From Agriterribacter humi (lineage in GTDB: Bacteria; Bacteroidota; Bacteroidia; Chitinophagales; Chitinophagaceae): DNA of 64,000 nt. Positions 35,264 through 44,940 of this stretch are shown here, one piece after another. Positions within the stretch are counted from its first letter, which is position 1, and every line of letters begins with the position of its first letter. The position numbers were made by a program, and so were the translations under genes. The stretch covers positions 62,001-126,000 of the forward strand of contig NZ_VOHQ01000010.1 in NCBI RefSeq assembly GCF_009192765.1. The letters are read 5' to 3'. The notes below the pieces were generated by a model. It ran no database searches, was not told the origin of the DNA, and saw only the letters and a list, made by a program, of their open reading frames with translations.

Positions 35264-38176
35264 TTAGAAAACATTGTATGCAAAGTTCACATAATATAAT
35301 CCCCCTATTTCAGGGTTACCAAATCCATTCATATAATATTTGTTCAACACATTGGTAGCGCCCAGCTTAACCAGCGAACCGATAGCCGGAAACCGGTAAC
35401 CTATCATAGCATCCATGGTAAAAAAAGAAGGAACCGTACCGGTTGCAAAATCGCCTTCCCATAAGAAATCTGTTTGCCAGCGCCCGGTAATATTAAATAC
35501 CACGCGTTTACTTTTTCCAAACCCGGCATGTCCCACACCAAAATTGATACGGTGATCGGGCGTATTAAAATTGGCAATGAAATCGGCAGGTACATCACCC
35601 AGTTCATCGTGAAAATAATTGGCAAAAGCAGAAAGTCCGCTGCTTAAACGGTAATCCAGACCTATGCCATAACCTGATGTTTTTACTTTAATGGGATCAA
35701 TTTTTACATCGCCTCCACCTGATGAAGACATGGTAGCCGCATTTTCTACAATGGAATAGATCTGGTTTTGCTGGGGAGAGACCTGTCTTGCTACCAATGT
35801 TCTTCCTATAAAATTGTCGTACTGGCCTGTATAATAATATACATCAACCAATAATTTTTTTGCTATCAGCCCTTTATACCCTATTTCATAGGAAGCAACA
35901 CTTTCCGGTTTTAATTCCCGGGGATTGTAGTTACCCAGCGGCTGCGCGTTATTATCCAAACGTACTGAAGTTTGAGCGTTCAGGTTGGGACCAGGTTTGC
36001 CTCCCGGCAGGGTAGCATCGTGTATCCAGGGTAATCCGCCAATCAAAAATTGTCCGCCGCCTATTTCCAGGTTGATGTATTGCTGTTGTGTGGAAGGAAA
36101 GCGGTAAGCGGTTTGATAGCTCAGGCGAACATTGTGATCATCTGCCAATTTCACTACAGCCGAAGCCCTTGGAGTGAACCGTCCTTTGAAATTATCGTTC
36201 TTATCGTAGCGTCCCGAGACGCTTAAGGTTAAACGATCGTTGATCAACTTTTTGGTAAGCTGGCCGTAAGCGCCGTATTCATTAATAGCAATTGGTCCTT
36301 CATAGTCAATGAACAAGGTGCCTTTTGAATTCAATACATACTGTTTCCATGATGCGCCAATCACCAGCTCAACAAATGGAATCACCTCTTTAAAATTATA
36401 TTGCCCTTCTGTCATCCACAGATCGCTGCGGTCTAAAAATAATCCACCTGTGGGTATAGGAGTAGAGCGTACCTGGTCGAACAATTGTTTAAACTGCGCA
36501 GAGCCTGCTGCCGGGCGGCCCTGATCGGCAAAGGCCCGTGCGGCAGCATGTGCGGCGGTTTCATCGGCTCCTGCTCCCCTCGCCTGCACAAAAGCAGCCA
36601 CATATTCGGGGAACCATTGTGTGCTGGGCTTCCATGCTTCATTTAAACGACGGGCGGTTATGGTAGCATTATAGGCTTCGCCCGCGTCTTCCTGTGTGGT
36701 ATAACCGCGTACGAACCAGCTTTTACTCCGCAGTTCCAGCTTATACTGTCCTATTTTAGCATCTTTCAGAGAATACCTGTCGCTTCCGGTATATACAGTA
36801 CTCCCGGTTCCGAAATAGCCGGTAAGCGAAGCTTCAAGGTTTGAGGTAATTTTATAATGCAGGCTTCCCGTTAATTTAAAATTTACGGTGTTGGGATTTA
36901 CCATATCGCTTTCCGCGTAACCCGTACGCGATGCGCTGGCTTCCGGAATAATATCATTTCTTAAGCCAAAATAAAAAGGAACCATGTTGGTAACCGGGCC
37001 CTGCAAGGCTTCCGGCAGGGTCCCGATAAAACCTCCGATTTGAGCCGGTGTTGCATTGGGAGGCAATACCGCATTCATGATCTCAACAATATCTACCGTG
37101 CCACCTGTTGCCGCCAGCACGCCCTGCTGTGTTTGACCCTGTACCAACTGCGCAAGACTCTTCATGCTAAATCCATTATCCCGCATATTGGTTTCATCGC
37201 CATATACATTTATACCATCGTAATTGGGATCTGTTTGCCGGTTACCAGGTAATGTTTTGCGGGTAAGCCGGTCATAATCCTGCGTACTATTGGCAATCCA
37301 GTCTTTGGCCTGTACCAACTGAAAGCCCACTTTAAAGGCGAATTTATTATTAAAGGCTTTAGCCCAGCGTGCCGACCAGTCGTTATACCAACCGGGATCA
37401 CTGCGCTGGCTTTTGTCTACATGATTCATCCCGGTTTTGACCTGAAAACTCAGTCCCTGGTATTTAAAAGGATCTTTACTATTGATAAGCAATGTGCCGT
37501 TCACACCTCCTGATCCGTATAATGCCGATGAAGCACCGGGTAACAATTCCATATTGTCAACATCCAGTTCAGTAAGCCCTGTAAAATTCCCTACGGGAAA
37601 ATTAAGTCCCGGCGCCTGGTTATCCATCCCATCAACCAACTGGTTAAGCCGGGTATTACCGGAGAAGTTAAATCCGCGGGTACTCGGTGTTTTAAAAGTG
37701 AGCGATGAGGTAGTAACGTCAACGCCCTTTAACTGAGCTACCATGTCGTAATAGCTGGTGGCGGGTGTATTGCGGATATTGGCCGCGCTTAGTCTTTCAA
37801 TGGTTACAGGCGACTCCATAGCTTTTGTAGCTGTTCGGGTGGCCGCAACCACTATCTCTTCACCGAGTACGGAGGAAGGTGTAAGTTCCGCTTCAACAGG
37901 ATCTGTTCCTGTAACCTGCAGTTCTTTTGTTTCGAAACCAATAGATGAAAAAACCAGGGTTAGCGGCAATGGTTGGCTGGTGGTTAATTTAAAATTACCC
38001 CTCGAATCGGTAAAAGTACCTTCGGTAGTTCCTTTAATGATTACAGAAACGGCACTTACAAATTCCTTGCTGTTATTATTCCTGACACTGCCAGAAACAA
38101 TAACGTTTTGTGAAAAAGAAGGAAGTGTGTAAAACAATAATGACAAAGCAGTTACGTAGCGGTAAGTTTTTTTCAT
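35264..38176 (-). CDS. TonB-dependent receptor with N-terminal carboxypeptidase-regulatory-like domain
   Basis: A 970-residue outer-membrane receptor. Signal peptide ends near residue 22 (YTLPSFSQ); a CarboxypepD_reg-like domain (VSGSVRNNNSKEFVSAVSVIIKGTTEGTF) precedes the plug (GEEIVVAATRTATKAMESPVTIERLSA; GSSALYGSGGVNGTLLI), then the barrel ending in an aromatic residue (FAYNVF). It lacks the SusC motif and there is no susD, so it is a classical TonB receptor. ATG 38176 (MKKTYRYV) is preferred over an in-frame start 33 bp upstream. It probably imports a product or substrate linked to the two sulfatases downstream. Confidence 0.92.
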   Translation of the reverse strand: MKKTYRYVTALSLLFYTLPSFSQNVIVSGSVRNNNSKEFVSAVSVIIKGTTEGTFTDSRGNFKLTTSQPLPLTLVFSSIGFETKELQVTGTDPVEAELTPSSVLGEEIVVAATRTATKAMESPVTIERLSAANIRNTPATSYYDMVAQLKGVDVTTSSLTFKTPSTRGFNFSGNTRLNQLVDGMDNQAPGLNFPVGNFTGLTELDVDNMELLPGASSALYGSGGVNGTLLINSKDPFKYQGLSFQVKTGMNHVDKSQRSDPGWYNDWSARWAKAFNNKFAFKVGFQLVQAKDWIANSTQDYDRLTRKTLPGNRQTDPNYDGINVYGDETNMRDNGFSMKSLAQLVQGQTQQGVLAATGGTVDIVEIMNAVLPPNATPAQIGGFIGTLPEALQGPVTNMVPFYFGLRNDIIPEASASRTGYAESDMVNPNTVNFKLTGSLHYKITSNLEASLTGYFGTGSTVYTGSDRYSLKDAKIGQYKLELRSKSWFVRGYTTQEDAGEAYNATITARRLNEAWKPSTQWFPEYVAAFVQARGAGADETAAHAAARAFADQGRPAAGSAQFKQLFDQVRSTPIPTGGLFLDRSDLWMTEGQYNFKEVIPFVELVIGASWKQYVLNSKGTLFIDYEGPIAINEYGAYGQLTKKLINDRLTLSVSGRYDKNDNFKGRFTPRASAVVKLADDHNVRLSYQTAYRFPSTQQQYINLEIGGGQFLIGGLPWIHDATLPGGKPGPNLNAQTSVRLDNNAQPLGNYNPRELKPESVASYEIGYKGLIAKKLLVDVYYYTGQYDNFIGRTLVARQVSPQQNQIYSIVENAATMSSSGGGDVKIDPIKVKTSGYGIGLDYRLSSGLSAFANYFHDELGDVPADFIANFNTPDHRINFGVGHAGFGKSKRVVFNITGRWQTDFLWEGDFATGTVPSFFTMDAMIGYRFPAIGSLVKLGATNVLNKYYMNGFGNPEIGGLYYVNFAYNVF

Positions 38177-38772
38177 AATAAGCAAATTGGTGAAAGATGT
38201 TATTAGCAAATTAACGATTGTTAGTAGATATCAAAAACTTTACCGGCTTTTTTAACTAACAGTTTTCCGCCTATCTGTATACCATTATGGATTACGCGGG
38301 GATATATTTAGAAGCCTGCGTTTCCATGTTCGTTCCCTGTATCGTGGTAACAAAAGCAATGACGAGTTGTTATAATAAAAACAAACAGGCTTTATTTAAA
38401 TTAGTCTTCTAAAAATTTCTTTTTGTTAAAAAACTTTTCTATGTTTAATACCGGTTTAAATCTGTGCCCACTTTAATTCTGCTTACTTTACTCCACAAGT
38501 ATAGTACCCATATTTAAAATCCAATTATTAAAATCTTATCCCAAAGCATTTTTTAATCATTCTGCTGCATAGCATATCTATGCAAATCCAGTTATCCCCA
38601 TTGCTTACACCATCCTCCAATATCCAATATGCAATGTATGACCAGTCTGCAGGAAAGATTAGTATACAGCAAACTTTACAAAACTGATCCAATATATTTT
38701 GAAACCACATGGTGCTTAAGACCGAAGTAGCGGATTTTTCAGACAATCTATTATCCATCTAATAAATTCTCT
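38177..38772. other. 596-bp intergenic region
   Basis: AT-rich sequence between the divergent receptor and small secreted protein genes. No gene, repeat of the families described here, or strong TAnnTTTG promoter was recognised; TATTTTG at about 38693 is a weak candidate for the plus-strand genes. Confidence 0.4.
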
Positions 38773-39273
38773 ATGAAAAGTTTTTCTGGGAATACCGTTA
38801 TTATACCCACTCCCGGGTATTGCAGCCGGAAGTTTGGCCGGGCTAAAACTTTATTAATCATCGCTATTCTATTCTTTTCTCCCGGTATATATGCATCCCA
38901 CAATTATCCCCTGTCTTTACCGGAACAAGACCTGAACTGGCAATTGGATAAAACGGTTAATGGCGTGGAATTTTTCTATGCCCTGTCTGCATGTAAAGGC
39001 AGCGATGCCGTATTTCTGAAATTGAATAATAAGAACAAATACCCGGTTGAAGTATCCTGGAAGGAAACTTTTCAAACACAGGTAGAAAAAGATGCTAAAG
39101 GAAACGGAGACAAGAAAAAAATGATTATTCAGTCAGGCGAAACATTTGAAACGGACTGCATTAACCCAATTCATAAAGAATTGGTTGTTCTTGCTTCGAA
39201 AGCCGTTCCCACATATGTAGCAGTAATTTCTAAATTCAGTTATAAAGACGTTGCCGTGACTAATGCCAACTAA
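38773..39273 (+). CDS. Small secreted protein of unknown function
   Basis: A 166-residue protein. A hydrophobic segment at about 27-44 (TLLIIAILFFSPGIYA) looks like a signal peptide after a long basic leader. The rest is predicted to be a beta-rich domain of about 110 residues (FFYALSACKGSDAVFLKLNNKN; VSWKETFQTQ; MIIQSGETFETDC) with two Cys that could form a disulfide. It lies 29 bp before the T9SS surface protein gene, so it is likely co-transcribed. No family was recognised. Confidence 0.7.
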   Translation: MKSFSGNTVIIPTPGYCSRKFGRAKTLLIIAILFFSPGIYASHNYPLSLPEQDLNWQLDKTVNGVEFFYALSACKGSDAVFLKLNNKNKYPVEVSWKETFQTQVEKDAKGNGDKKKMIIQSGETFETDCINPIHKELVVLASKAVPTYVAVISKFSYKDVAVTNAN

Positions 39274-39302
39274 AAATTTCATAACCAACAATCCCAACAT
39301 GT

Positions 39303-42300
39303 ATGAAACAATTTCACTTCCTGCCATCTTTGAAAAAAGTCTTTTTGCCATTTTGGCTTTCTCTCTTCTTAAGCACTTTTTTCATCGTTGCCAATGCCCA
39401 GGCACCCGACAGTAAGGGTAAGGATTTCTGGCTTACATTTCCGGGCAACTATAGCCCCGGGGCACTCTCTTTTTTTATTAGCGGGGATGAAAGCACAACA
39501 GGCACTGTTTCCGCTCCCGGAACGGGTTTTAGTGCAAACTTTACAGTTACACCCGGGGTGGTGACCACCGTTAATTTACCCACCGGAACACTCGAGCTTA
39601 ACTCCTCGAACGTGATAGAAAACAAAGGTATTCATATTGTTGCGGGGAAGGAAGTTACGGTGTATGGACTGAACAGGTATACTGCAACTACGGATGCCTA
39701 CCTGGCTTTACCAACGGATATTTTAGGTACATCTTATATTAACCTGGGATATAAAAACACCAATATAGTTAACAGTACCCAGTTTGGCATTGTGGCTGCA
39801 CAAAATGCTACCACGGTTACCATTACCCCTACGGTTACTACCAGCGGAAGACCCGCAGGCGTACCGTATAACATTATACTCAACCAGGGACAAACCTACC
39901 TTTTACGAAATACAGATGCAGCTCCACAGGATCTTTCCGGCACGCTGATTACCTCCAATAAACCCATTGCTGTGTTTGGGGGCATGCAGTGCGCTAATAT
40001 TCCCATGGGATATGTAGCCTGCGATCATATTATAGAGCAACTCCCCCCAGCCACTGCATGGGGCAAAAACTTTATTTCTGTTCCTTTAAAAACACGTACT
40101 AAAGGAGATACTTTCCGTTTCCTGGCATCGGCCAATGGTACTACGGTTGAAGTGAATGGTTCTATTGTTGCCACCTTAAACAAAGGGCAGCTATTTGAAA
40201 CTATTCTTACTGTTGCATCCCAGATCAAATCCAACAATCCCATCCTGGTTGCACAGTATTCCAATAGCAGCAGCTTTGACGGCGTTACATCAGATCCTTT
40301 TATGATGCTGATAACCCCCTATGAACAGTTTCTCGGAAACTATACTTTTTCCACTCCCGCATCGGGCTTTAGCGGCAATTATGTAAATGTAGTGGCGCCG
40401 GCTGCAGCAGTGGGAACATTAAAGTTAGATGGTGTGGTTATACCAGCCGCATCATTTTCACCTATTGGAACTACCGGGTTCAGGGGAGCACAATTGAATA
40501 TCTCCCTGGGTTCGCATACGATCAATGGTTCAAATCTTCCTTTCGGAATTTTTGTTTATGGATACGACAGCTACGACTCCTACGGGTATCCGGGTGGTCA
40601 ATCCCTGGCTCCTGTAGCCAGTGTAACCAATTTAAGTGTTACCCCATTAACCGGTACCGGCGCTGTGGGCACCGAACATTGTCTTGAAGCTTTGGTAAGG
40701 GATCAGTTCAATAATCCACTGGTAGGCGTTCGCGTAGACTTTACAATCACAGGCGCTAACCCGGGCAGTACGGGCTTTGCCAATACCAACGCAAGCGGAA
40801 TAGCTAAATTCTGCTATACCGGTGCCAATGCAGGCGATGATAATATAGTTGCCTCCGTAGGGACCATTTCTGCACCCGCTAAATTTACCTGGACAAAAAC
40901 CGCAAGCAACATATACTATTCCAAAGCGGCCGGCAATTTGCATGATGTGCTTACATGGGGCGTAAACCTCGATGGAAGTGGCGCCAACCCAACCGATTTC
41001 GGCGATGGTAAGATATTTAACCTCGCTAATCGTTCCGGATCCTACACTATGACCGGCAACTGGACGGTATACGGCACGCTCAATAATCCATCGGGCAGCC
41101 AGTTAAAAATCAACGGGTATACTTTATCAATTACTACTTTAACCGGTGCAGGAACCTTAACGGGCTCCACCACGTCAAATCTTTCTATTATCGGCACCAA
41201 TGGCGGCAGCCCCGGTAACCTGAACTTTACAGCAGGCGCCGGCAGCAGCCTAAAAATGTTAACGCTGAACCGTACCGGAACCGGCGCTTCTGCAACTATT
41301 GGTACCGCATTAAATATTTATGATGTACTGATGGTTACAAACGGAGTACTCAATACAGCCAATAAACTTACGCTCAAGAGCAATGCAACCAACACAGCAA
41401 GGGTTGCGCCTGTAGGCGGAAGCATTAACGGTAATGTTACTGTTGAACGCTATATACCTGCACGCAGGGCATGGCGGCTCATGAACGCTCCGGTAGGCGG
41501 CACGCAAACCATCAACCAGGCTTGGCAGGAAGGTGTAACAACTGCATCCCCCAACTCCAATCCTAATCCGGGATATGGAACATTCATAACCGTGGGATCG
41601 GTTGCCAATGGTTTTGATCAGAATATCCTTGGTCAAAGCACATCATCACTGAAAAGCTTTACCTCCGCAGGTGCATTGCAGGCTGTTACCAGTACAAAAA
41701 CGGCAACAGTTGCCAATAAGCCTTATTTTCTGTTTGTAAGAGGAGACAGAAGCATTACGATGAAAGACAATACAGTTCCGGCCAACAATACAACACTCCG
41801 TGCGAACGGGCCATTGCTGACCGGTAACCAAACCATACCTGTTGGTGCCACAGGATTTACAGCCGTTGCCAACCCATTTGCTTCGCCCATCAATTTTGCA
41901 ACCATTAGCAGAACGAATGTGAAGAACAGCTTTTATGTATGGGATCCAAAAATGGGTGGCACTTATGGTGTAGGCGCTTATGTAAATATCAGTTACAATG
42001 GTACAGGTTATGATGTGACACCGGCTTCGGTTAGTCCCGAAAGTCAGTATATCCAGAGTGGTCAGGCTTTCCTGGTACAATCTACCGGTGCAGCCGGAAG
42101 CATCATGATCAAAGAATCCGACAAGTCGGCCACGCCTGCTCAGAATGTTTTCCGAAAAGCTGATGGTACGGATGCTCCGCTGTTTGCTCCTGCCAGAAAC
42201 GCGCAGGGATTAAGGATCAACCTGCAAACCATCAATGATGCCGGAACAAATATCTTAGATGAAGTGTTCACTTCTTACAGCCGGAATTTCTCCGGTACTA

Positions 42301-42920
42301 TTGATGATATGGATGCCATTAAGATGCCAAATGAGCTTGAAAACCTGGCCATCGTAAGGCAGGGTCAATCGCTGATGGTTGACAGAAGGTCGCCGATAAG
42401 TGACAACGGCGATACGCTTTATCTTAATCTTTCCAATACAACGCAAAGAAGTTATATCCTGGAGTTCAATCCCATTGATCTTACAGATGTGGTTTCGGCT
42501 ACTATTGAAGACAATTACCTGCATACTTCCACAACGATCAATACATCTGAAATATCGCAGGTATACTTCCAGGTCAATTCCGATGCGGCATCTGCAAGCT
42601 GCGACAGGTTTAAAGTAGTTCTTTTAACGAAGAAATCAATTGCCAACGCCGGTATATCGGGCAGATCACTGATCAAAGCCTACCCCAACCCGGTCATCAA
42701 TGGAAACGTGAACCTGCAGTTTGAAAATTCAGCAGCAGGAATGTACAGGGTAGAATTGCTGAACAGCGCAGGACAGGTTGTATTGCGCAGGAATATTCAG
42801 CATGCTGGTGGCAGCCTGAGCCAGAAACTTGACCTGGAAAGAAGATTACCTGCCGGTATTTACCAGTTAAGGATAACCGGAAAAGATACGCGTACCACTA
42901 TTAAACTTTTGAACAAATAA
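39303..42920 (+). CDS. Large T9SS-secreted surface protein with IgGFc-binding-like N-terminal region
   Basis: A 1205-residue protein with signal peptide (1-33, ending VANAQA). The N-terminal 400 residues (GKDFWLTFPGNYS, KGIHIVAGKEVTVYGLN, TSNKPIAVFGGMQCA, QYSNSSSFDG) match the IgGFc-binding-protein-like domain of Bacteroidota. A bacterial Ig-like (invasin-type) domain follows (about 450-545), then a repeat-poor Thr/Asn/Gly-rich region with the ERYIPARRAWRLMNAPVG module found in many T9SS proteins. The C-terminal type A sorting domain (about 1125-1205: AYPNPVINGNVNLQF to LPAGIYQLRITGK) directs T9SS export. Probable adhesin; ligand unknown. Confidence 0.88.
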   Translation: MKQFHFLPSLKKVFLPFWLSLFLSTFFIVANAQAPDSKGKDFWLTFPGNYSPGALSFFISGDESTTGTVSAPGTGFSANFTVTPGVVTTVNLPTGTLELNSSNVIENKGIHIVAGKEVTVYGLNRYTATTDAYLALPTDILGTSYINLGYKNTNIVNSTQFGIVAAQNATTVTITPTVTTSGRPAGVPYNIILNQGQTYLLRNTDAAPQDLSGTLITSNKPIAVFGGMQCANIPMGYVACDHIIEQLPPATAWGKNFISVPLKTRTKGDTFRFLASANGTTVEVNGSIVATLNKGQLFETILTVASQIKSNNPILVAQYSNSSSFDGVTSDPFMMLITPYEQFLGNYTFSTPASGFSGNYVNVVAPAAAVGTLKLDGVVIPAASFSPIGTTGFRGAQLNISLGSHTINGSNLPFGIFVYGYDSYDSYGYPGGQSLAPVASVTNLSVTPLTGTGAVGTEHCLEALVRDQFNNPLVGVRVDFTITGANPGSTGFANTNASGIAKFCYTGANAGDDNIVASVGTISAPAKFTWTKTASNIYYSKAAGNLHDVLTWGVNLDGSGANPTDFGDGKIFNLANRSGSYTMTGNWTVYGTLNNPSGSQLKINGYTLSITTLTGAGTLTGSTTSNLSIIGTNGGSPGNLNFTAGAGSSLKMLTLNRTGTGASATIGTALNIYDVLMVTNGVLNTANKLTLKSNATNTARVAPVGGSINGNVTVERYIPARRAWRLMNAPVGGTQTINQAWQEGVTTASPNSNPNPGYGTFITVGSVANGFDQNILGQSTSSLKSFTSAGALQAVTSTKTATVANKPYFLFVRGDRSITMKDNTVPANNTTLRANGPLLTGNQTIPVGATGFTAVANPFASPINFATISRTNVKNSFYVWDPKMGGTYGVGAYVNISYNGTGYDVTPASVSPESQYIQSGQAFLVQSTGAAGSIMIKESDKSATPAQNVFRKADGTDAPLFAPARNAQGLRINLQTINDAGTNILDEVFTSYSRNFSGTIDDMDAIKMPNELENLAIVRQGQSLMVDRRSPISDNGDTLYLNLSNTTQRSYILEFNPIDLTDVVSATIEDNYLHTSTTINTSEISQVYFQVNSDAASASCDRFKVVLLTKKSIANAGISGRSLIKAYPNPVINGNVNLQFENSAAGMYRVELLNSAGQVVLRRNIQHAGGSLSQKLDLERRLPAGIYQLRITGKDTRTTIKLLNK

Positions 42921-42960
42921 AATCTGTAACCACTTTTTTAATTCTTATAAAACGTTTATT

Positions 42961-43197
42961 ATGAAACTAAAACCCCTTTTGACAACTGCAGTTTTGACCA
43001 TTGTATGCTTTGTAATGTATATCCCCTCGTTGTTGGCCCAGCTACCGGGCGATCCGGGAACGGATCCTGATGAAATACCCATTGACGGGGGGCTAAGCCT
43101 GCTGATTGCAGCCGGAGTTGCCTACGGAGCGAAGAAAGCATACGACAAAAGGAAAAAGGAACCTAAAGCACAAAATGATCTGAAAAAAGTTGAATAA
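42961..43197 (+). CDS. PID-CTERM mini-protein, candidate exosortase substrate
   Basis: A 78-residue protein: signal peptide (about 1-26, ending SLLA), a short Pro/Asp/Gly-rich stretch (QLPGDPGTDPDE), then the sorting signal IPIDGG, a hydrophobic span (LSLLIAAGVAYGA) and a basic tail (KKAYDKRKK). This is the tripartite layout of exosortase substrates. The exosortase gene is 124 bp downstream. If both ends are processed, only about 15-20 residues would remain. The role is unknown. Confidence 0.85.
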   Translation: MKLKPLLTTAVLTIVCFVMYIPSLLAQLPGDPGTDPDEIPIDGGLSLLIAAGVAYGAKKAYDKRKKEPKAQNDLKKVE

Positions 43198-43226
43198 AGC
43201 AGTAGCGCTCTGTTGATATATTAAAT

Positions 43227-43277
43227 GCCGGTTACTTTGGAGGGTTGTCGCCCAGCATACTCTTCAAAGTAACTGGC
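43227..43277. promoter_or_regulatory. Long hairpin between mini-protein and exosortase genes
   Basis: Arms 43227-43242 (GCCGGTTACTTTGGAG) and 43262-43277 (CTTCAAAGTAACTGGC) pair over 16 bp with two G-T wobbles, with a 19-nt loop. There is no T-run right after it. It could reduce read-through into the exosortase gene or protect the upstream mRNA end. Confidence 0.65.
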
Positions 43278-43321
43278 TATTATAGCGTTTACCCTATCAT
43301 TCACTGAAACCACTGAACACA

Positions 43322-43945
43322 ATGTTAGTTTTTATCAAATCCGTAAGTAAGGAAATAAACCACTATTTTGATCTCTCCTTTCTTTTGAAGTTCATTGCCT
43401 TGTTTGCATTGTTCTATTACACCAATATGTTTTTTGTTGACCTTACCCTGCCCGAAAAAAGATACAATGCCTGGTTTGTTGACCATTTGAATTATATCAA
43501 CTGGATCACCGGGAGCATTATGCACACTGCCAACCTGATGACACAGGCAGTTGGATTGGATACCCATGTTGTTAACACCAGGTATCTTGTAGTGCCCGGC
43601 GGGCACAGCCTTTTTATGAACTGGCAGTGCGTAGGGCTGGGCATATTCAGCTTTTGGGCCGCATTTGTGCTTGCCAACGGCATGAGCTGGAAGAAAAAGA
43701 TCAAATGGGGCGTTGGGGGATTTCTGGCCATTTGGTTCCTTAACTGCTGCCGCACTGCCCTGCTGATGATCGCGCTTGAAAACAACTGGAAAGAATGGAA
43801 ACAGGGCTGGAAACACGGGCGAACACTTGACCACCACGACCTGTTCAATTACGGCTGCTATATTGTGCTACTGGGCATGATCTGGTTCTTCTACAAAAAG
43901 TTTAAAAACAAGGAATCTGGCGAAGATGAAGGTAAAATAGGGTGA
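43322..43945 (+). CDS. Exosortase/archaeosortase family transpeptidase
   Basis: A 207-residue multi-pass membrane protein with about five hydrophobic segments. The catalytic residues of the family are visible: Cys103 in NWQCVGLG, Arg144 in NCCRTALLM and His171 or 172 in LDHHDLFN. Exosortases cut their substrates at the C-terminal sorting signal and are thought to transfer them to a membrane or surface anchor. The only candidate substrate here is the PID-CTERM mini-protein. It follows a large T9SS protein, hinting at a joint surface structure. Confidence 0.88.
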   Translation: MLVFIKSVSKEINHYFDLSFLLKFIALFALFYYTNMFFVDLTLPEKRYNAWFVDHLNYINWITGSIMHTANLMTQAVGLDTHVVNTRYLVVPGGHSLFMNWQCVGLGIFSFWAAFVLANGMSWKKKIKWGVGGFLAIWFLNCCRTALLMIALENNWKEWKQGWKHGRTLDHHDLFNYGCYIVLLGMIWFFYKKFKNKESGEDEGKIG

Positions 43946-44005
43946 TGACGGTTTGCGATTTAACTTCGCAGTTGGACATATCGAGCCTGCAGTTTATTTT
44001 CGCGT

Positions 44006-44935
44006 ATGGGCAAATTTTTGTTTCCGCAACAAACCGCTTTTTACAAAGGCAAAGTACGTGATGTATATACCATTGGCAATGGCCTCCTGGTTATGATTGC
44101 CAGTGACCGTATTTCCGCATTTGATGTTATTCTTCCCCGTGCTATACCCTATAAGGGACAGGTACTGAATCAAATTGCTGCCCGCATGCTGGAAGCAACA
44201 GCCGATATTTGTCCGAACTGGCTGCTGGCGGTACCTGCACCCAATGTTGCTATAGGTAAAAAATGCATTCCTTTTAAATTAGAGATGGTCGTCAGAGGCC
44301 ACCTGGTAGGACATGCCTGGCGCACATACAGCAGTGGCGAAAGAACACTATGCGGCGTGAAACTACCTGAAGGATTAAAAGAAAACGATCCGTTTCCTTC
44401 CCCCATCATAACGCCGGCAACAAAGGCTGAGCAGGGGCACGATGAAGATATATCCAAAGAAGAAATTATTGCCAAAGGGCTGGCAACCGAAGAAGACTGG
44501 AATACGCTCTCTTCCTATACCTTGCAATTGTTTGAAAGAGGTAAAGCCATCGCCGCCAAACAGGGACTGATACTGGCAGATACGAAATATGAATTTGGCA
44601 AGACGGGCGATACCATATGCTTAATGGATGAGATACATACCCCCGATTCATCCAGATATTTTTACGCCGATGGATTTGAGCAAAGACAGCAAAAAGGAGA
44701 ACGCCAGAAACAACTGAGTAAAGAATTTGTGCGGGAATGGCTGATTGCCAATAACTTTATGGGCAAAGAAGGACAAACCGTTCCGGATATGAGTGATGAA
44801 TGGGTACAAACCATCAGCAACAGGTATATTGAATTATTTGAAAAAGTAACCGGCGAAAAGTTTAAACCGGAAATGTTGAGTGAGGAAGAAACCTACAACC
44901 GGGTTGTAAAGGGACTGGAAGAACTAAATATGTGA
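44006..44935 (+). CDS. purC: Phosphoribosylaminoimidazole-succinocarboxamide synthase
   Basis: A 309-residue SAICAR synthetase, the longer form also seen in yeast. It joins aspartate to CAIR with ATP in purine synthesis. Diagnostic stretches: [32 protein letters not shown] near residue 10, [20 protein letters not shown] (about 92-111), LADTKYEFG and [11 protein letters not shown] near residue 190-215. The stop is 5 bp before the start of the lactonase gene. Confidence 0.95.
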   Translation: MGKFLFPQQTAFYKGKVRDVYTIGNGLLVMIASDRISAFDVILPRAIPYKGQVLNQIAARMLEATADICPNWLLAVPAPNVAIGKKCIPFKLEMVVRGHLVGHAWRTYSSGERTLCGVKLPEGLKENDPFPSPIITPATKAEQGHDEDISKEEIIAKGLATEEDWNTLSSYTLQLFERGKAIAAKQGLILADTKYEFGKTGDTICLMDEIHTPDSSRYFYADGFEQRQQKGERQKQLSKEFVREWLIANNFMGKEGQTVPDMSDEWVQTISNRYIELFEKVTGEKFKPEMLSEEETYNRVVKGLEELNM

Positions 44936-44940
44936 TCATT

